Positions 1-9,221 of a stretch of DNA of 64,000 nt are shown piece by piece (position 1 is the stretch's first letter; each line of letters begins with the position of its first letter). The translations under genes were made by a program, and so were the position numbers. The notes under the pieces were generated by a model. It did no database searches. It saw only the letters and a list, made by a program, of their open reading frames with translations, and was not told where the DNA came from. Source of the DNA: Arthrobacter sp. PAMC25564 (GTDB lineage: Bacteria; Actinomycetota; Actinomycetes; Actinomycetales; Micrococcaceae); contig NZ_CP039290.1 in the NCBI RefSeq assembly GCF_004798705.1, forward strand, positions 2,356,001 through 2,420,000, written 5' to 3'.

Positions 1-2
1 TC

Positions 3-236
3 ATCTCAGCGGCTAGGGCATCGGGCTCCGTGCAGGAGCATCCGGCCCACGAGCTCGGTGTTATTCTCACGGACCTGACGGGCGCCATCGTCCTGGTCCT
101 GGCCGGTGCCGGGTGGCTGTTGGCCACCTTCGCCACCCCGGCAGGGACGGGAGCGATACCCGTCCCCAAGACCCGCGGGCTCCAGGAAGTCCTGCTGGCA
201 GTAGGCCTGGCCGTAGCCCTCTACGCCGTCTCCTAA
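3..236 (+). CDS. C-terminal end of a membrane protein (5' end outside window)
   Basis: The frame is open from the left edge of the window to a TAA at 234-236, so this is probably the 3' end of a longer gene. A GTG at 30 could also start a 68-residue protein. The visible peptide has two hydrophobic stretches that look like membrane helices, one reading LTGAIVLVLAGAGWLL and one near the end (VLLAVGLAVALYAV), joined by a short Gly/Pro-rich loop. I do not recognise the family. No RBS is seen before the GTG, which favours the partial-gene reading. Confidence 0.4.
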   Translation: MSAARASGSVQEHPAHELGVILTDLTGAIVLVLAGAGWLLATFATPAGTGAIPVPKTRGLQEVLLAVGLAVALYAVS

Positions 237-668
237 GGGCAGCAGCCCGGACCCGGGCTGGCCGAAACAACCAGTCAAGGACGTGTGCCCGCCAGCGTCA
301 TTCCGGTTCCACTCGGCACCTGAAATCACCGGACGCCTGCACCCGTGGGAACGTTCCTTCGTTGGCCCGGAGCCGTGATGCGCCGACTTTCTTCCGGTCC
401 CAGGACCCGGAAACGGCTGGATCGGCTGGCCCTCGTGCCGCGTTGGGCAATTTGTCGCGGGTCAACGTTGCCGCAATTCTTGCAACGTCAATGACGACGG
501 CCCCAAGCGGCTGTCTGCGCGGAACTGCGCTTCGATCGCACTCGAGGGCGTGACACCTTGGGGAAGCCCGGCTCAAAAGTGAACACAATATGCCAAGCCT
601 CCAGACACCGTCCTGCACCAGACTAGCCAGCGGCGGCGGTACTGCGCCTGGGACCGTCCCGGTGGTGT
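237..668. other. Intergenic stretch, no supported gene
   Basis: About 430 bases separate the partial membrane protein from the convergent deacetylase gene. Overlapping open frames exist on both strands, but they are Arg/Ser/Pro-rich, lack an RBS and show no recognisable motif. I see no RNA gene, repeat or clear terminator here. Confidence 0.5.
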
Positions 669-1619
669 TCAGGTGCTGATAGTCCGGGGGAGCGGGACGA
701 AGGTCTCGCCGCGGTCTTTCATGACCGCCAGGGCACGCACGAGGCCGGGGCTGGTGCCGCCGGCGGGGTGGTTGCCGTGGGCGATGACGATGTCCCCGGC
801 CCGTGCCCGGGAGATCTCGCGGGTGACGGTGGCGGCGGGGAACGTGGCGCCGCCGTCGCCGTTGATGGTGAAACCGACCGGGATGAGATCCAGGGAACGG
901 ACGACTTGGGCGGAGACCTCGTCCAGATACGCGGTGCCCGGTCTGAAGAAGCGGGGCCGCTGTCCGGTGAGTGCGGTGAGGACGGCGTCGTTGGTCATGA
1001 TCTCGTCGTAGACCTCGCCGGGGTTCCTGGTGCCCGGGATCCCGTAGGCGCTCCGGCCTGTGACGGACAGCGGGCGGTGGGAGGTTCCGTGGTTGGCGAG
1101 TTCGAAGAGCGGGTCACCGGCCAGGTCTTTAGCCAGGGCCTGGTTGGCGGTGGTCCATCGGGAGTTCAGGAACAAGGTGGCGGGGATGTGTAACTGCCGC
1201 AGGACGGCCAAGATGGCCAGATCGGCTCCGTTGCCGTTGGCCCCACCACAAAAGTCAAACGTCAGCGTCACCCCGGCGGCCGCCGGGGGCAGGCGGGTAA
1301 GCACCCCCGGGGCCTCCAGTCCCCAGTACTTCGCAGCCTGTGCGGCATAGGTCTTCGTGACCTCGTCCCGGGTCAACACCGTCCGCGGTTGGGCGGCAGG
1401 CCCGCCCGCCGTGGCCGGGGAGGCAGTTGCTTGCGCGGCGGGGGGAGACCCGATTCCGGCTGCTGCGTTGACGGCTGGTTCCGGGGTGTCACCGAGGGAT
1501 TGTCCTGCCTGGTCCGGGGCGCAGCCGGCCAGTGCCATGGTGGCGGCGGCCAGCAGGAATGACCTCCGGTCCGGGGTCCATGCCACAGCAACTATTCCGA
1601 TCTCTTCACGGTGAATCAT
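669..1619 (-). CDS. Secreted polysaccharide deacetylase (NodB-type) lipoprotein
   Basis: This is a predicted extracytoplasmic carbohydrate esterase family 4 protein of 316 residues. The N-terminus holds DRRSFLLAAATMALAGC, a lipoprotein-type signal that also resembles a Tat signal, followed by an Ala/Pro linker to about residue 80. The NodB core carries TFDFCGG near residue 120, NHGTSH near 176-181 (the two metal His), RFFRPG near 225 and an HGNH motif near the C-terminus. In the first motif the usual second Asp (TFDD) is replaced, as in the TFDxCGG subgroup, so metal binding may differ. A GTG at 1586, just before the twin Arg, is an alternative start with a weak GGAA upstream. The gene stands alone. 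Confidence 0.85.
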   Translation of the reverse strand: MIHREEIGIVAVAWTPDRRSFLLAAATMALAGCAPDQAGQSLGDTPEPAVNAAAGIGSPPAAQATASPATAGGPAAQPRTVLTRDEVTKTYAAQAAKYWGLEAPGVLTRLPPAAAGVTLTFDFCGGANGNGADLAILAVLRQLHIPATLFLNSRWTTANQALAKDLAGDPLFELANHGTSHRPLSVTGRSAYGIPGTRNPGEVYDEIMTNDAVLTALTGQRPRFFRPGTAYLDEVSAQVVRSLDLIPVGFTINGDGGATFPAATVTREISRARAGDIVIAHGNHPAGGTSPGLVRALAVMKDRGETFVPLPRTIST

Positions 1620-2373
1620 GGGGGAGCGACGCGCTTCCCTGAAGCCCGGCCTGCGACGGCTGCCCCGATGACGAGGCCCGCGGCCGGAGCCGGAGTGAGG
1701 TTGCCGGTGCGAATCCCCGGGGACCGGATACCTCTATCCACTCTGTACCGTGCCTATATTAGGCCATGGCGGGAGAACGGCCGCCCGGAGGAGCGTTGCG
1801 GACACGCCGGTTTAGGGCCGGTATCCCAAACATTCACCGCCATGTAACCCCCTGTCCGGGCGGCGTTGGTTTATCTCACAGGGATGCGCCGGAGACTGCG
1901 GAAATCCGGTAGGTCCGGTAAAGATGGCCGGCTGCCAAGTCGAAAAGCCCTGTCGGACAGCGGCCGGACCATGACGGTCCTGACCCGGCGCTACTCGCTC
2001 TGACCGGAAGGCCCTGCCAGCAGCCGATGCTCACCGGAACGAGCGAGCCTTGGCTGCACGAGGGGGGGGCACATAGGCACGTATCCGGCCACCGGCCGGT
2101 CAATCAGCGATAGTTCTTATGACTCCGTACGGGGGGCGGGTAGAAATCCGCTCTCACCCTTGATCTCGCCGGCCGCCCGAAGACGATCGAATCAAGGCCG
2201 GCGACGCCCCACCAAAGAATCTTGCGTCGCCGCGTAACTTCTGCGGCCGTGGGAACGATTACCCATGTGGCTGGGCGGATTCAACGCTTGGCAAGGCGAC
2301 TGAAAAAATCGCCGTCAAGACACTTCTGTTGTTGCCGGGAACCGCGAGCATGATGATGAAGGAATCCACAGAC
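1620..2373. other. Long non-coding stretch, presumed promoter region for both flanks
   Basis: About 750 bases lie between the divergent deacetylase and phosphoesterase genes. No reading frame has an RBS and plausible composition. The stretch is locally AT-richer than the genes around it, including near 1740-1770. No repeat, tRNA or recognisable riboswitch was seen. Confidence 0.45.
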
Positions 2374-3633
2374 GTGAACTTTTCGAGACGTATTTTTTTG
2401 GGTGCGGCCGCTGCCGGGGCGGTGGTTGCGGGGTCTTCGGCGTGGCCCGCTGATGCGGCTACGCCCCCGTTGCCCGCCGCTGCCAGTTCAGGGATCGACC
2501 ACATCATTGTGGTGATGATGGAAAACCGGTCCTTCGACCACTTCGTGGGCTGGATGCCCGGCGCCGACGGCAAACAGGCCGGCCTGAGCTACACGGACCG
2601 TTACGGGATTCCGCACACCACCCATCACCTGACGGATTTCCAGGGGTGCGGGCACCCGGACCCGGACCACTCCTATGAGGGCGGGCGGATCCAATACAAC
2701 AACGGCAAGAACAACGGCTGGCTGCGTGCCGGCGATAATGACGAGTTCGCCGTCGGCTATTACGACGCCGCCGACCTGGATTTCTGGCGTCAGGCCGGAC
2801 CGGACTGGACGGTCTGTGACCGGTACTTCGCGGCCACGATGGCCGAAACCTACCCGAACCGGTTCTACCAGCACGCCGCCGCCACCGACCGGCTCCATAA
2901 CTCAACGGCGACTTCCACACTCCCGACCATCTGGGACCGGCTCGCCGCCGCCGGGGTCACCGGAAAGTACTACTACGGCGACATCCCCTTCACCGCCCTC
3001 TGGGGCACCAAGTACCTCGGAATCTCCCACCACTACTCCGAATTCCTCTCCGACTGCAGCGCCGGCAGCCTGCCCGCGGTGTCCTTCGTGGATCCCCGCT
3101 TCACCGAGGAAGGTTCCGGAACATCCGGTGATGACCACCCGCACGCGGACATCCGCGCTGGCGAACTTTTCCTGGCGGAGGTCTACAACGCCGTCACGGC
3201 GGGCCCGGGTTGGGGCAACACGATGCTGGTGGTCAATTACGACGAGTGGGGCGGGTTCTACGACCACGTCGCACCCGGCACAGCCCCGGACGCTGACGCG
3301 GAAACGGCGCTGCGCGGCTTCCGCGTGCCCTCCCTGGTGATCTCCCCGCGTGCCCGACGCCGGTATGTCGCCCACGACGTCTATGACCACACCTCGGTCC
3401 TGAAGGCCATCGAGTGGCGGTGGAACCTGCCGCCGCTGACTCCCCGGGACAGGGCCGCCCGCAACATCGCCGAGGTGCTTGATTTCAGTGCCGCCCCCAA
3501 CCTTGCCGCCCCCAAGTACCTGGTCCCGCCGTTCGTGGCAGGACCGGCCTGCACCCCGGTAGGCCCGCCCCCGGAAGAGGAGTGGTCAGGACTCAAACAG
3601 AAAGCACTCGCCGACGGATGGAAACTGCCATGA
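2374..3633 (+). CDS. Tat-exported phosphoesterase (phospholipase C / acid phosphatase family)
   Basis: This 419-residue protein belongs to the PF04185 phosphoesterase family, which hydrolyses phospholipid or other phosphoester bonds outside the cell. The start is taken as GTG 2374, which has GAAGGAA nine bases upstream and puts a Tat signal (NFSRRIFLGAAAAGAVVAG) at the very N-terminus. ATGs at 2350-2356 lie in frame but lack an RBS. The mature part begins with DHIIVVMMENRSFDHFVGW, the family's metal and nucleophile block, and has the later NYDEWGGFYDHV and HTSVLKAIE-type metal-site motifs. The stop codon overlaps the start of a second phosphoesterase (ATGA), implying co-translation. The substrate cannot be read from sequence. 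Confidence 0.88.
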   Translation: MNFSRRIFLGAAAAGAVVAGSSAWPADAATPPLPAAASSGIDHIIVVMMENRSFDHFVGWMPGADGKQAGLSYTDRYGIPHTTHHLTDFQGCGHPDPDHSYEGGRIQYNNGKNNGWLRAGDNDEFAVGYYDAADLDFWRQAGPDWTVCDRYFAATMAETYPNRFYQHAAATDRLHNSTATSTLPTIWDRLAAAGVTGKYYYGDIPFTALWGTKYLGISHHYSEFLSDCSAGSLPAVSFVDPRFTEEGSGTSGDDHPHADIRAGELFLAEVYNAVTAGPGWGNTMLVVNYDEWGGFYDHVAPGTAPDADAETALRGFRVPSLVISPRARRRYVAHDVYDHTSVLKAIEWRWNLPPLTPRDRAARNIAEVLDFSAAPNLAAPKYLVPPFVAGPACTPVGPPPEEEWSGLKQKALADGWKLP

Positions 3634-4811
3634 GCACCAAAACAGTCCGCACGACGGCGACCCCCGGATCCCGCAGGCGCGGCCGCCGCCTCACTCTGCG
3701 CGCCTCCGCCGCGGCCACTGTCCTTCTCACCGCAGCGGCGATCGGCTACGGACCGGTCCAGCCGGCCGCCATAGCGGGTGCCCCGACGGCTACGCAGGGC
3801 CAGGGCTACCTGCCAGGGGCAAAGCACGTCTTCGTCATCAACCTGGAAAACAAGGGCTACGACGAGACGTGGGGTCCGGCGTCGGCCGCCCCGTACCTGT
3901 CCCAGACGCTCCGAGCCCAGGGGGTGCTGCTGAACCAGTACTTCGGCACGGCCCACAACTCCCAGCCCAACTACGTGGCCCAGATTTCGGGCCAGGGGCC
4001 CAACCCCCAGATGCAGGCCGACTGCCAGAACTACTCACCCTTCGTCGGCACCGGAACCGCCAGCCCAGGCCAGGCCGTCGGCGACGGCTGCGTCTTCCCC
4101 GCCAGCGTCCCCACGGTCGCGGGCCAGCTCACCACAGCGGGCAAGACCTGGAAGGGCTACATGGAGGACATGGGAACCCCGTGCCGGCACCCCGCCCCCG
4201 GTGCCGTGGATGACACGCAGAAGGCAAAAGTCGGCGACCAGTACGCGGCCCGCCACAACCCCTTCGTGTACTTCGCCGGGATCACCGGCTCCCCGGACTG
4301 CGCCAGGAACGACGTCGACCTCAGCGCCCTGAAAACGGACCTCGCGTCGGCCGCCACCACGCCCAACCTGTCCATGATCACTCCCGACCTCTGCCACGAC
4401 GGGCACGACACCCGCTGCGTCGACGGGCAGCCCGGCGGCCTGGCCAGCGCCGATGCGTGGCTGAAGCAATGGGTGCCGGCCATCACCTCCTCCCCGGCGT
4501 TCAAACAGGACGGCGTCCTGGTGATCACCTTCGACGAATCCGACGGCCCCCAGTCCGACGCGACCGCCTGCTGCGGCGAAGGCCCGGGACCCAACTCGCC
4601 CCAGCCGGGCCTCACCGGCCCCGGCGGCGGCCGGGTCGGTGCCCTCGTCCTCTCCCCCTTCACCAAGGGCGGGACCTGGTCCACCACCCCGTACAACCAC
4701 TACAGCCTGCTGGCCAGCATCGAAGACACCTTCGCCCTGCCCTACCTGGGGTACGCGGGAACACCCGGACTGAACCGGTTCGGACTCGACGTCTACAACG
4801 CCGGAGTCTAG
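3630..4811 (+). CDS. Secreted phosphoesterase / acid phosphatase-like protein
   Basis: This 393-residue protein is a second PF04185-type phosphoesterase. ATG 3630 overlaps the TGA of the upstream gene, so the two are translationally coupled. The N-terminus is basic (RRRGRRLTLRAS) followed by an Ala-rich hydrophobic stretch, a Sec-type or uncleaved signal. The core shows KHVFVINLENKGYDETWG, HNSQPNYVAQISG, a Cys-rich segment with paired CHDGHDTRC, and VITFDESDGP and NHYSLLASIEDTF near the C-terminus. These match the AcpA-like branch that often carries disulphides. The stop codon shares the sequence CTAG with the stop of the convergent downstream gene. The two enzymes probably work together in extracellular phosphate release. 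Confidence 0.87.
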   Translation: MSTKTVRTTATPGSRRRGRRLTLRASAAATVLLTAAAIGYGPVQPAAIAGAPTATQGQGYLPGAKHVFVINLENKGYDETWGPASAAPYLSQTLRAQGVLLNQYFGTAHNSQPNYVAQISGQGPNPQMQADCQNYSPFVGTGTASPGQAVGDGCVFPASVPTVAGQLTTAGKTWKGYMEDMGTPCRHPAPGAVDDTQKAKVGDQYAARHNPFVYFAGITGSPDCARNDVDLSALKTDLASAATTPNLSMITPDLCHDGHDTRCVDGQPGGLASADAWLKQWVPAITSSPAFKQDGVLVITFDESDGPQSDATACCGEGPGPNSPQPGLTGPGGGRVGALVLSPFTKGGTWSTTPYNHYSLLASIEDTFALPYLGYAGTPGLNRFGLDVYNAGV

Positions 4812-6631
4812 CGGCGCAACGGCATCGCGAACCGAGGCCTGGACGCTTTTGGCGGGGCTTGTCGACGAGACTGTTGCTTGATTTCATTGAAGACTTGTCC
4901 GAGGGCGGCGTCCACCATCCTAGCCCGGCCGGAGCCCCCTTTCTCGGCCCCCGGCTTCAGGTCGAGCGGCCGGAAGCTGCGCACGTGGCAAATCCAGGCG
5001 ACCATGGCTGCCATAACGAGCAGGGGCATGCTGAGGAGGGTGAGGATGTGTGGGAGGTCGGACCAGTAGAACTCGAGGGCGGAAGGTATCGGAAGTGACA
5101 ACGCGAGCCAGATACCGGTCAGGTACACCCGGAAATTATTTCGCCCCGGGTGTTTGCCGGCCGCTACGGATTCTTCGGCGCGGCCTTCGTACTGCATAAG
5201 AAGGAGATGGCCGATCCACAGGAGGAAGGCCGCCACGACGGCTGTGGTCCCCAGACAGATCAGCAGCGTGCCGGCCACGCGTTGCCGTTCGTCAGGATTA
5301 TTGACTGCGGCAGTGACGAAATCCCGGACGCTGTTGGGTATGAAGTTTTGCCCTTTGATCAGTTGGGCGACCCTCTGGGCCCAGCCATTGCGGTAGAGCA
5401 GGTAAGCACCGGCCAGGGCCGCTGGCAGGGAAAGCGCCATGAAGGCGGTTCCGTTGAAGGACCGACACCCTCGCGCGTTGAACGCTTTCTTGAGCTTGGA
5501 GTCTTCCACCCGGGCCTTATCGTCGCTGGTCGCGGACGTGTTGTCCGGAGCGTTTTCCATTGGAATGGCTCTGGTGTCTGGCGCTGCGAGGTTGCCGTCT
5601 GTGGTGCCGGGATCGTTGTCGTCATTGAAGATGATCAGGCGGTAGAGGGCGTCCTGGAACTGCTCGGCGTTGTCCGGATATCCGCCGTGGGCGCCGAGAA
5701 CGCTTCGGCCGTTGTCGACTTTCACGTTGTACGGGAAGTCTGGCAGGTTGTCGACCGGGCCACCGATGAAGTCGAGCGGATCATAGAAGTTCGCCCAGCT
5801 CGTCCCGCGGTCCACCTGATCGAGCCGGTCCAGGAAGTGGTTCCTGCGCAGCTTGAGGAGCTTGATCGGGGAACCGAAGGTGGCGAGGAACTTGACTTTG
5901 GGTTCTTTGGTTTCGGACAGCACATCGATTGACAGCAATGAGCCAAGGGAATGGGCAGCGACAACGGTCTTGTCGGTTCGGTCGGTGAGCCAATGTAGAT
6001 CCTGTCGTATTTTTTCCCGTGCAGCGAACGCGTTGCGGGGATTCCGCTGGTAGACCATGACGTCGCCCACCGCAAGAACGAGGAAGTTCAGGGCAGAGGC
6101 CGAGGCGTCACCGACTTTTCCGGGAAGCTTCCCGACCAGCAGCAGAGCAGCAGGGAGGAGTGCAACCACGATGCAGAGGGCAACTGCAAGGACCGTGGCC
6201 ACCACGAGTGATCCGCCCCAGTCGCCGGAGAACGCTTCGACGCTGAACATCACGACGCCGGCGGTTATTGCGGCGGAGAGGAAACCGCGCCAGCCGACAC
6301 CCCAGATGAGCGGAGTGATCCAGCCGGAGATCCTTGACGCCGACGGCGGCTCGAATAAGTTGGCCCACCACGCCTCGGCGATTAAGACGTCGACGCAGTC
6401 GCTGTCGTTCTTGTCCCCGCCCCGTTTGAGCTCCCATCGTGCGTGCACGTGCCGCGGGGTACCGGCAACGCTGCATCCCCGGCCGCAGCCGGTGACGCAC
6501 CCGTGGCCGCCGTGCCCGGCCAGCCAGGCCGAGGCCCAGGTGAGCAAAGGGTCACCCAGATAGGCCAAGGTGTCACCCTCGGGCTGAGTCCCCATGCCAT
6601 GGACAAGCAGAACCCCTACGCTGCGCACCAT
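4808..6631 (-). CDS. Membrane-anchored alpha/beta hydrolase-like protein
   Basis: This 607-residue protein begins directly with a hydrolase strand-loop (SVGVLLVHGMGTQPEGDT), which supports ATG 6631. A nucleophile-elbow motif, VVAAHSLGSLLSIDV, follows near residue 225, so a Ser hydrolase or lipase function is likely. Several hydrophobic segments follow, two near residues 115-165 and three to four between about 400 and 570, giving a polytopic membrane protein. I do not recognise a named family. The stop (reverse of CTA at 4808-4810) overlaps the TAG of the convergent phosphoesterase gene. It may process lipid products of those enzymes, but this is inference from position only. Confidence 0.65.
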   Translation of the reverse strand: MVRSVGVLLVHGMGTQPEGDTLAYLGDPLLTWASAWLAGHGGHGCVTGCGRGCSVAGTPRHVHARWELKRGGDKNDSDCVDVLIAEAWWANLFEPPSASRISGWITPLIWGVGWRGFLSAAITAGVVMFSVEAFSGDWGGSLVVATVLAVALCIVVALLPAALLLVGKLPGKVGDASASALNFLVLAVGDVMVYQRNPRNAFAAREKIRQDLHWLTDRTDKTVVAAHSLGSLLSIDVLSETKEPKVKFLATFGSPIKLLKLRRNHFLDRLDQVDRGTSWANFYDPLDFIGGPVDNLPDFPYNVKVDNGRSVLGAHGGYPDNAEQFQDALYRLIIFNDDNDPGTTDGNLAAPDTRAIPMENAPDNTSATSDDKARVEDSKLKKAFNARGCRSFNGTAFMALSLPAALAGAYLLYRNGWAQRVAQLIKGQNFIPNSVRDFVTAAVNNPDERQRVAGTLLICLGTTAVVAAFLLWIGHLLLMQYEGRAEESVAAGKHPGRNNFRVYLTGIWLALSLPIPSALEFYWSDLPHILTLLSMPLLVMAAMVAWICHVRSFRPLDLKPGAEKGGSGRARMVDAALGQVFNEIKQQSRRQAPPKASRPRFAMPLRR

Positions 6632-6867
6632 GACGTGAGGTTAGACCTGGCGCCGTCTTTTGAATAGGGGTGGCGGTGTGAAGCAACTGGGCAAGCCCCC
6701 GCTCACCATTCGATGCGGAGCCGGCGAGGGAGTTTCGCCTCGCCGCCGTTAGCAGCGCGCCCACGGCCCAGGGGGCAGCGCAGGGATCGCCCGGCAAGGC
6801 GTCCGCCGGGCTGGCCCAGCTGTGTGTGGAGCAGCACAGGAGGTCTTCCCCGGCGGCCAAAGCCGGT

Positions 6868-7488
6868 CTAGAGTCCCTCGGGGAATTTGAAGGCCGAAGG
6901 CAGTGTGGCGGGAGCGTTGCCATGGAACAGGACGACTTCGTCGTGGGCTTTCAGGACAACGTCAGTGACCTTGGTGTCCTGCTTCGCGCCGTTCACTGCG
7001 ACAGTCCAGCTGTCGATGCTGGAGCGTGCCGCGCCCGGGGCTTTGTCGGTGCCGTCCAGGACGCCCCATTCGGTGACGAGCTGGCCCAGTGTATAGGTCA
7101 TGCCGGCGACGGGGGCCTCGATGTGGATGATGCCGGACTCGTCATGGGTGTGCAGCGCGGAGATGCCGTTCGGTTTGCCGTCACTGGTGAAGCTGAAGCC
7201 GATGTCGGCCGGAACGGTGACGGGTTTGCCGTCAACGAAGACGTCCAGGTGTGCGTGGAAGTGCTCGGCGGCACCTTCGGCGTTCAGGACCTCCAGCCCT
7301 GCAGCTTTGATCCGGTCGGCGCTTCCGCGGGTGTTCAGTTCCCAGCCGGTTGCGGACGCCGCGGAGGGGATGCCGGTCTGCGTCGCCGTGGGGACCGCCG
7401 TGCCGGGCCCCGGGGTTGCAGTCGAACAGGCAGAGGCCGTCAGGGCAATGCCGGCCAATGTCACCGCAAGCGGGAGAAGCTTCTTCAC
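6868..7488 (-). CDS. His-rich secreted lipoprotein of unknown function
   Basis: GTG 7488 gives an ideal lipoprotein signal (KKLLPLAVTLAGIALTASAC), so it is preferred to an upstream in-frame GTG at 7521. The 206-residue protein has a Thr/Pro/Ala-rich linker and then a compact domain with EHFHAHLDVFVDGKPV, a second His pair in ALHTHDESGIIHIE, and a C-terminal VVLFHG. The clustered His residues suggest metal binding on the outer face of the membrane. This is inference; the family is seen in actinobacteria as a conserved hypothetical. The gene is monocistronic. Confidence 0.75.
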   Translation of the reverse strand: MKKLLPLAVTLAGIALTASACSTATPGPGTAVPTATQTGIPSAASATGWELNTRGSADRIKAAGLEVLNAEGAAEHFHAHLDVFVDGKPVTVPADIGFSFTSDGKPNGISALHTHDESGIIHIEAPVAGMTYTLGQLVTEWGVLDGTDKAPGAARSSIDSWTVAVNGAKQDTKVTDVVLKAHDEVVLFHGNAPATLPSAFKFPEGL

Positions 7489-7862
7489 AAGGGGACTGCT
7501 TTCATTCAGGAACAGATACACCGTTCATTTGTGCGGACCCGGGCGGCCTATGTCACGGGTTTCAAATCCCGGGGAAGGCCGGCGGCCGACCGGGGGATGC
7601 GGCCCCGGGTGCCGCCGCCAGGGCTATCGGTTCGACGGGAGGTTCGTCCATCGCGACCCGTCCAGTTCACCGTCCGCCCCTGAACACATAGGAAAACCAT
7701 AGCTGACATCACCTCGGCTTGGAGCCCGGCGGCATAAATCGCCAACCAGGACGGTAACCAGGCTGAGGCCGGGCTGGCGGAAACGGTGGAATCACAGGAA
7801 TTAGTATCTGGCGAGCTCTAGGTCTCACACTTCTTCTGTGAGGCGTCGACCGAGCGACCCCG
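7489..7862. other. Intergenic stretch between two minus-strand genes
   Basis: About 370 bases with no supported gene. It contains the presumed promoter of the lipoprotein gene. A short GGTTTCAAATCC sequence near 7558 resembles a tRNA T-arm, but no complete cloverleaf can be drawn around it. Confidence 0.4.
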
Positions 7863-8936
7863 TCACCAACCGCCGCGCGTCGGCGTATGTCCCTTTCGGG
7901 CATCGTCGGGCATTGCCATTTCGGCCCGCAGGCCTAGGAGTCGGATGGGACGGCCCGCTTCGATTCCGGCTGCAAGGTCCAACGCCCGCGCGAGGATTTC
8001 GTTCCCGTCGAATGTCTCGGGAATCTTCCTCGTGTGGGTCTTGGTGATGAACGGCGCGTACCGAACCTTGAGGGACAGCCCAACCACGGGCCGTCCTTCG
8101 GCCACAACGTCCTCAAGGACACGCGCTGCCAGCTCCCTTACGGCGTCGTCCACCTGGGCGGGCGCGGTCAGGTCTCGCTGAAAGGTGGTCTCACGGCTAT
8201 GCCCGCGGGCAACCCACGGGGTGTCGTCCACAACGCTGGAGCCGTCCCCGCGTCCGAGCTCCGCGTACCAAGGACCCATCTTGGGGCCGAACTCCGGGAC
8301 CAGGTCTTGGGGGTCGGACGCGGCGAGCTCGGCGACTGTGTTGATGCCGAGTTTGGCCAGCCGGCCCGACACTTTGGCTCCGACGCCCCACAGGTCCTTG
8401 GCGGGCCGACTGCCCATGACGTCGAGCCAGTTCCCGGCAGTGAGGCGGAAGACGCCGGCCGGCTTGCCGAAACCGGTGGCGACCTTGGCTCGAACCAAGG
8501 TGTCGCCGATGCCCACGCTGCAATGCAGTTGCGTTCGCTCCAGGACAGCGGCCTGCACCTGCCGTGCGTAGGCTTCCGGATTCTCTGTCTCAGTGCCAAC
8601 AAAGGCTTCATCCCAACCCAGCACCTGCACGGTGGCGCCGGGCTGCGCGCGCAGGGTAGCCATCACCGTTTCAGACGCCGCGAGGTAGGCCTCCTGATCG
8701 ACGGGCAGGATCACAGCGTCGGGCACTTTCCGGGCCGCGATGCGTAAGGGCATTCCGGAACCCACACCGAACGCCCTGGCCTCGTAGGATGCGGTCGACA
8801 CCACAGCTCGTTCCGTGGGGTCGCCCCGACCGCCGACAATGATCGGCTTGCCCGCAAGCTCCGGCCGCCGGAGCACTTCGACCGCCGCGATGAACTGGTC
8901 GAGATCAACGTGCAGCACCCACCGGATTCCGCTCAC
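7863..8936 (-). CDS. dinB: Y-family DNA polymerase IV (DinB)
   Basis: This 357-residue protein is a translesion polymerase. The N-terminal palm motif is WVLHVDLDQFIAAVEVLRRP. The second catalytic block is VLGWDEAFVG, in place of the more usual SIDEAYLD, but the essential Asp and the Asp-Glu pair are kept. The thumb helix-hairpin-helix region reads GFGKPAGVFRLT and DLWGVGAKVSGRLAKLG, and a little-finger domain follows. The length is normal and no interruption is seen. The protein ends with a short basic tail instead of a recognisable beta-clamp motif. It belongs to the divergent actinobacterial DinB group with Gln after the first catalytic Asp. No LexA-type operator was identified. Confidence 0.9.
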   Translation of the reverse strand: MSGIRWVLHVDLDQFIAAVEVLRRPELAGKPIIVGGRGDPTERAVVSTASYEARAFGVGSGMPLRIAARKVPDAVILPVDQEAYLAASETVMATLRAQPGATVQVLGWDEAFVGTETENPEAYARQVQAAVLERTQLHCSVGIGDTLVRAKVATGFGKPAGVFRLTAGNWLDVMGSRPAKDLWGVGAKVSGRLAKLGINTVAELAASDPQDLVPEFGPKMGPWYAELGRGDGSSVVDDTPWVARGHSRETTFQRDLTAPAQVDDAVRELAARVLEDVVAEGRPVVGLSLKVRYAPFITKTHTRKIPETFDGNEILARALDLAAGIEAGRPIRLLGLRAEMAMPDDARKGHTPTRGGW

Positions 8937-9077
8937 ACCACCAGTCTGCCCTAAACATCCGTGGCAAGCATCGGCTCTCCAATGAGCTTGGGCGGTGGGC
9001 CTGCGGCCTCTTGCCCCTGTGGCAGCGCCGTGAACGACTTCGCGGTTCCGGATGCGATAGCCGTGCCTCTCGTGCCT

Positions 9078-9221
9078 GCTGGCGCTGTGTGTCCCGCCAC
9101 TTCCAATCTATCGCGCACCAGGGGGCTTGCGGCAAGGCCCCGGTCATGCCTCAAACTGGCTCAGACGTGCCCGGACGACGTGCCCGGAAGACTTGCAGGA
9201 AGAGGCTTGGCGAGGCGGGGG
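9078..9221 (+). repeat. RAE-containing leader, copy 1 (direct repeat)
   Basis: These 144 bases match 11172-11314 in the same orientation with only scattered differences and small indels (about nine in ten positions alike by eye). The best-conserved part runs from GTCCCGCCACTTCCAATCTA through the palindrome to CAAACTGGCTCAGACGTG. The copies lie 2.09 kb apart and enclose a VOC pseudogene and an SDR gene. No transposase or terminal inverted repeats are present, so this is a duplicated regulatory block and not an insertion sequence. Confidence 0.85.
9122..9141 (+). promoter_or_regulatory. Rifamycin-associated element (RAE), copy 1
   Basis: The 20 bases GGGGCTTGCGGCAAGGCCCC form an imperfect inverted repeat. 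They match what I recall of the RAE, the cis element found upstream of rifamycin-inactivating genes in actinomycetes and required for their induction. This copy has no rifamycin-resistance gene behind it. The nearest same-strand reading frame is the broken VOC gene starting at 9533. Confidence 0.7.

Noticed and set aside
1876..2103. 75-codon minus-strand frame in the 1.6-2.4 kb gap
   Set aside because: No RBS, no motif and unlikely composition.
7545..7590. tRNA-like T-arm (GGTTTCAAATCC)
   Set aside because: No acceptor, D or anticodon stems can be formed around it.
7817..7845. Short CTAGGTCTCACA sequence that also occurs near 9403
   Set aside because: About 12 shared bases with no further similarity; likely chance.
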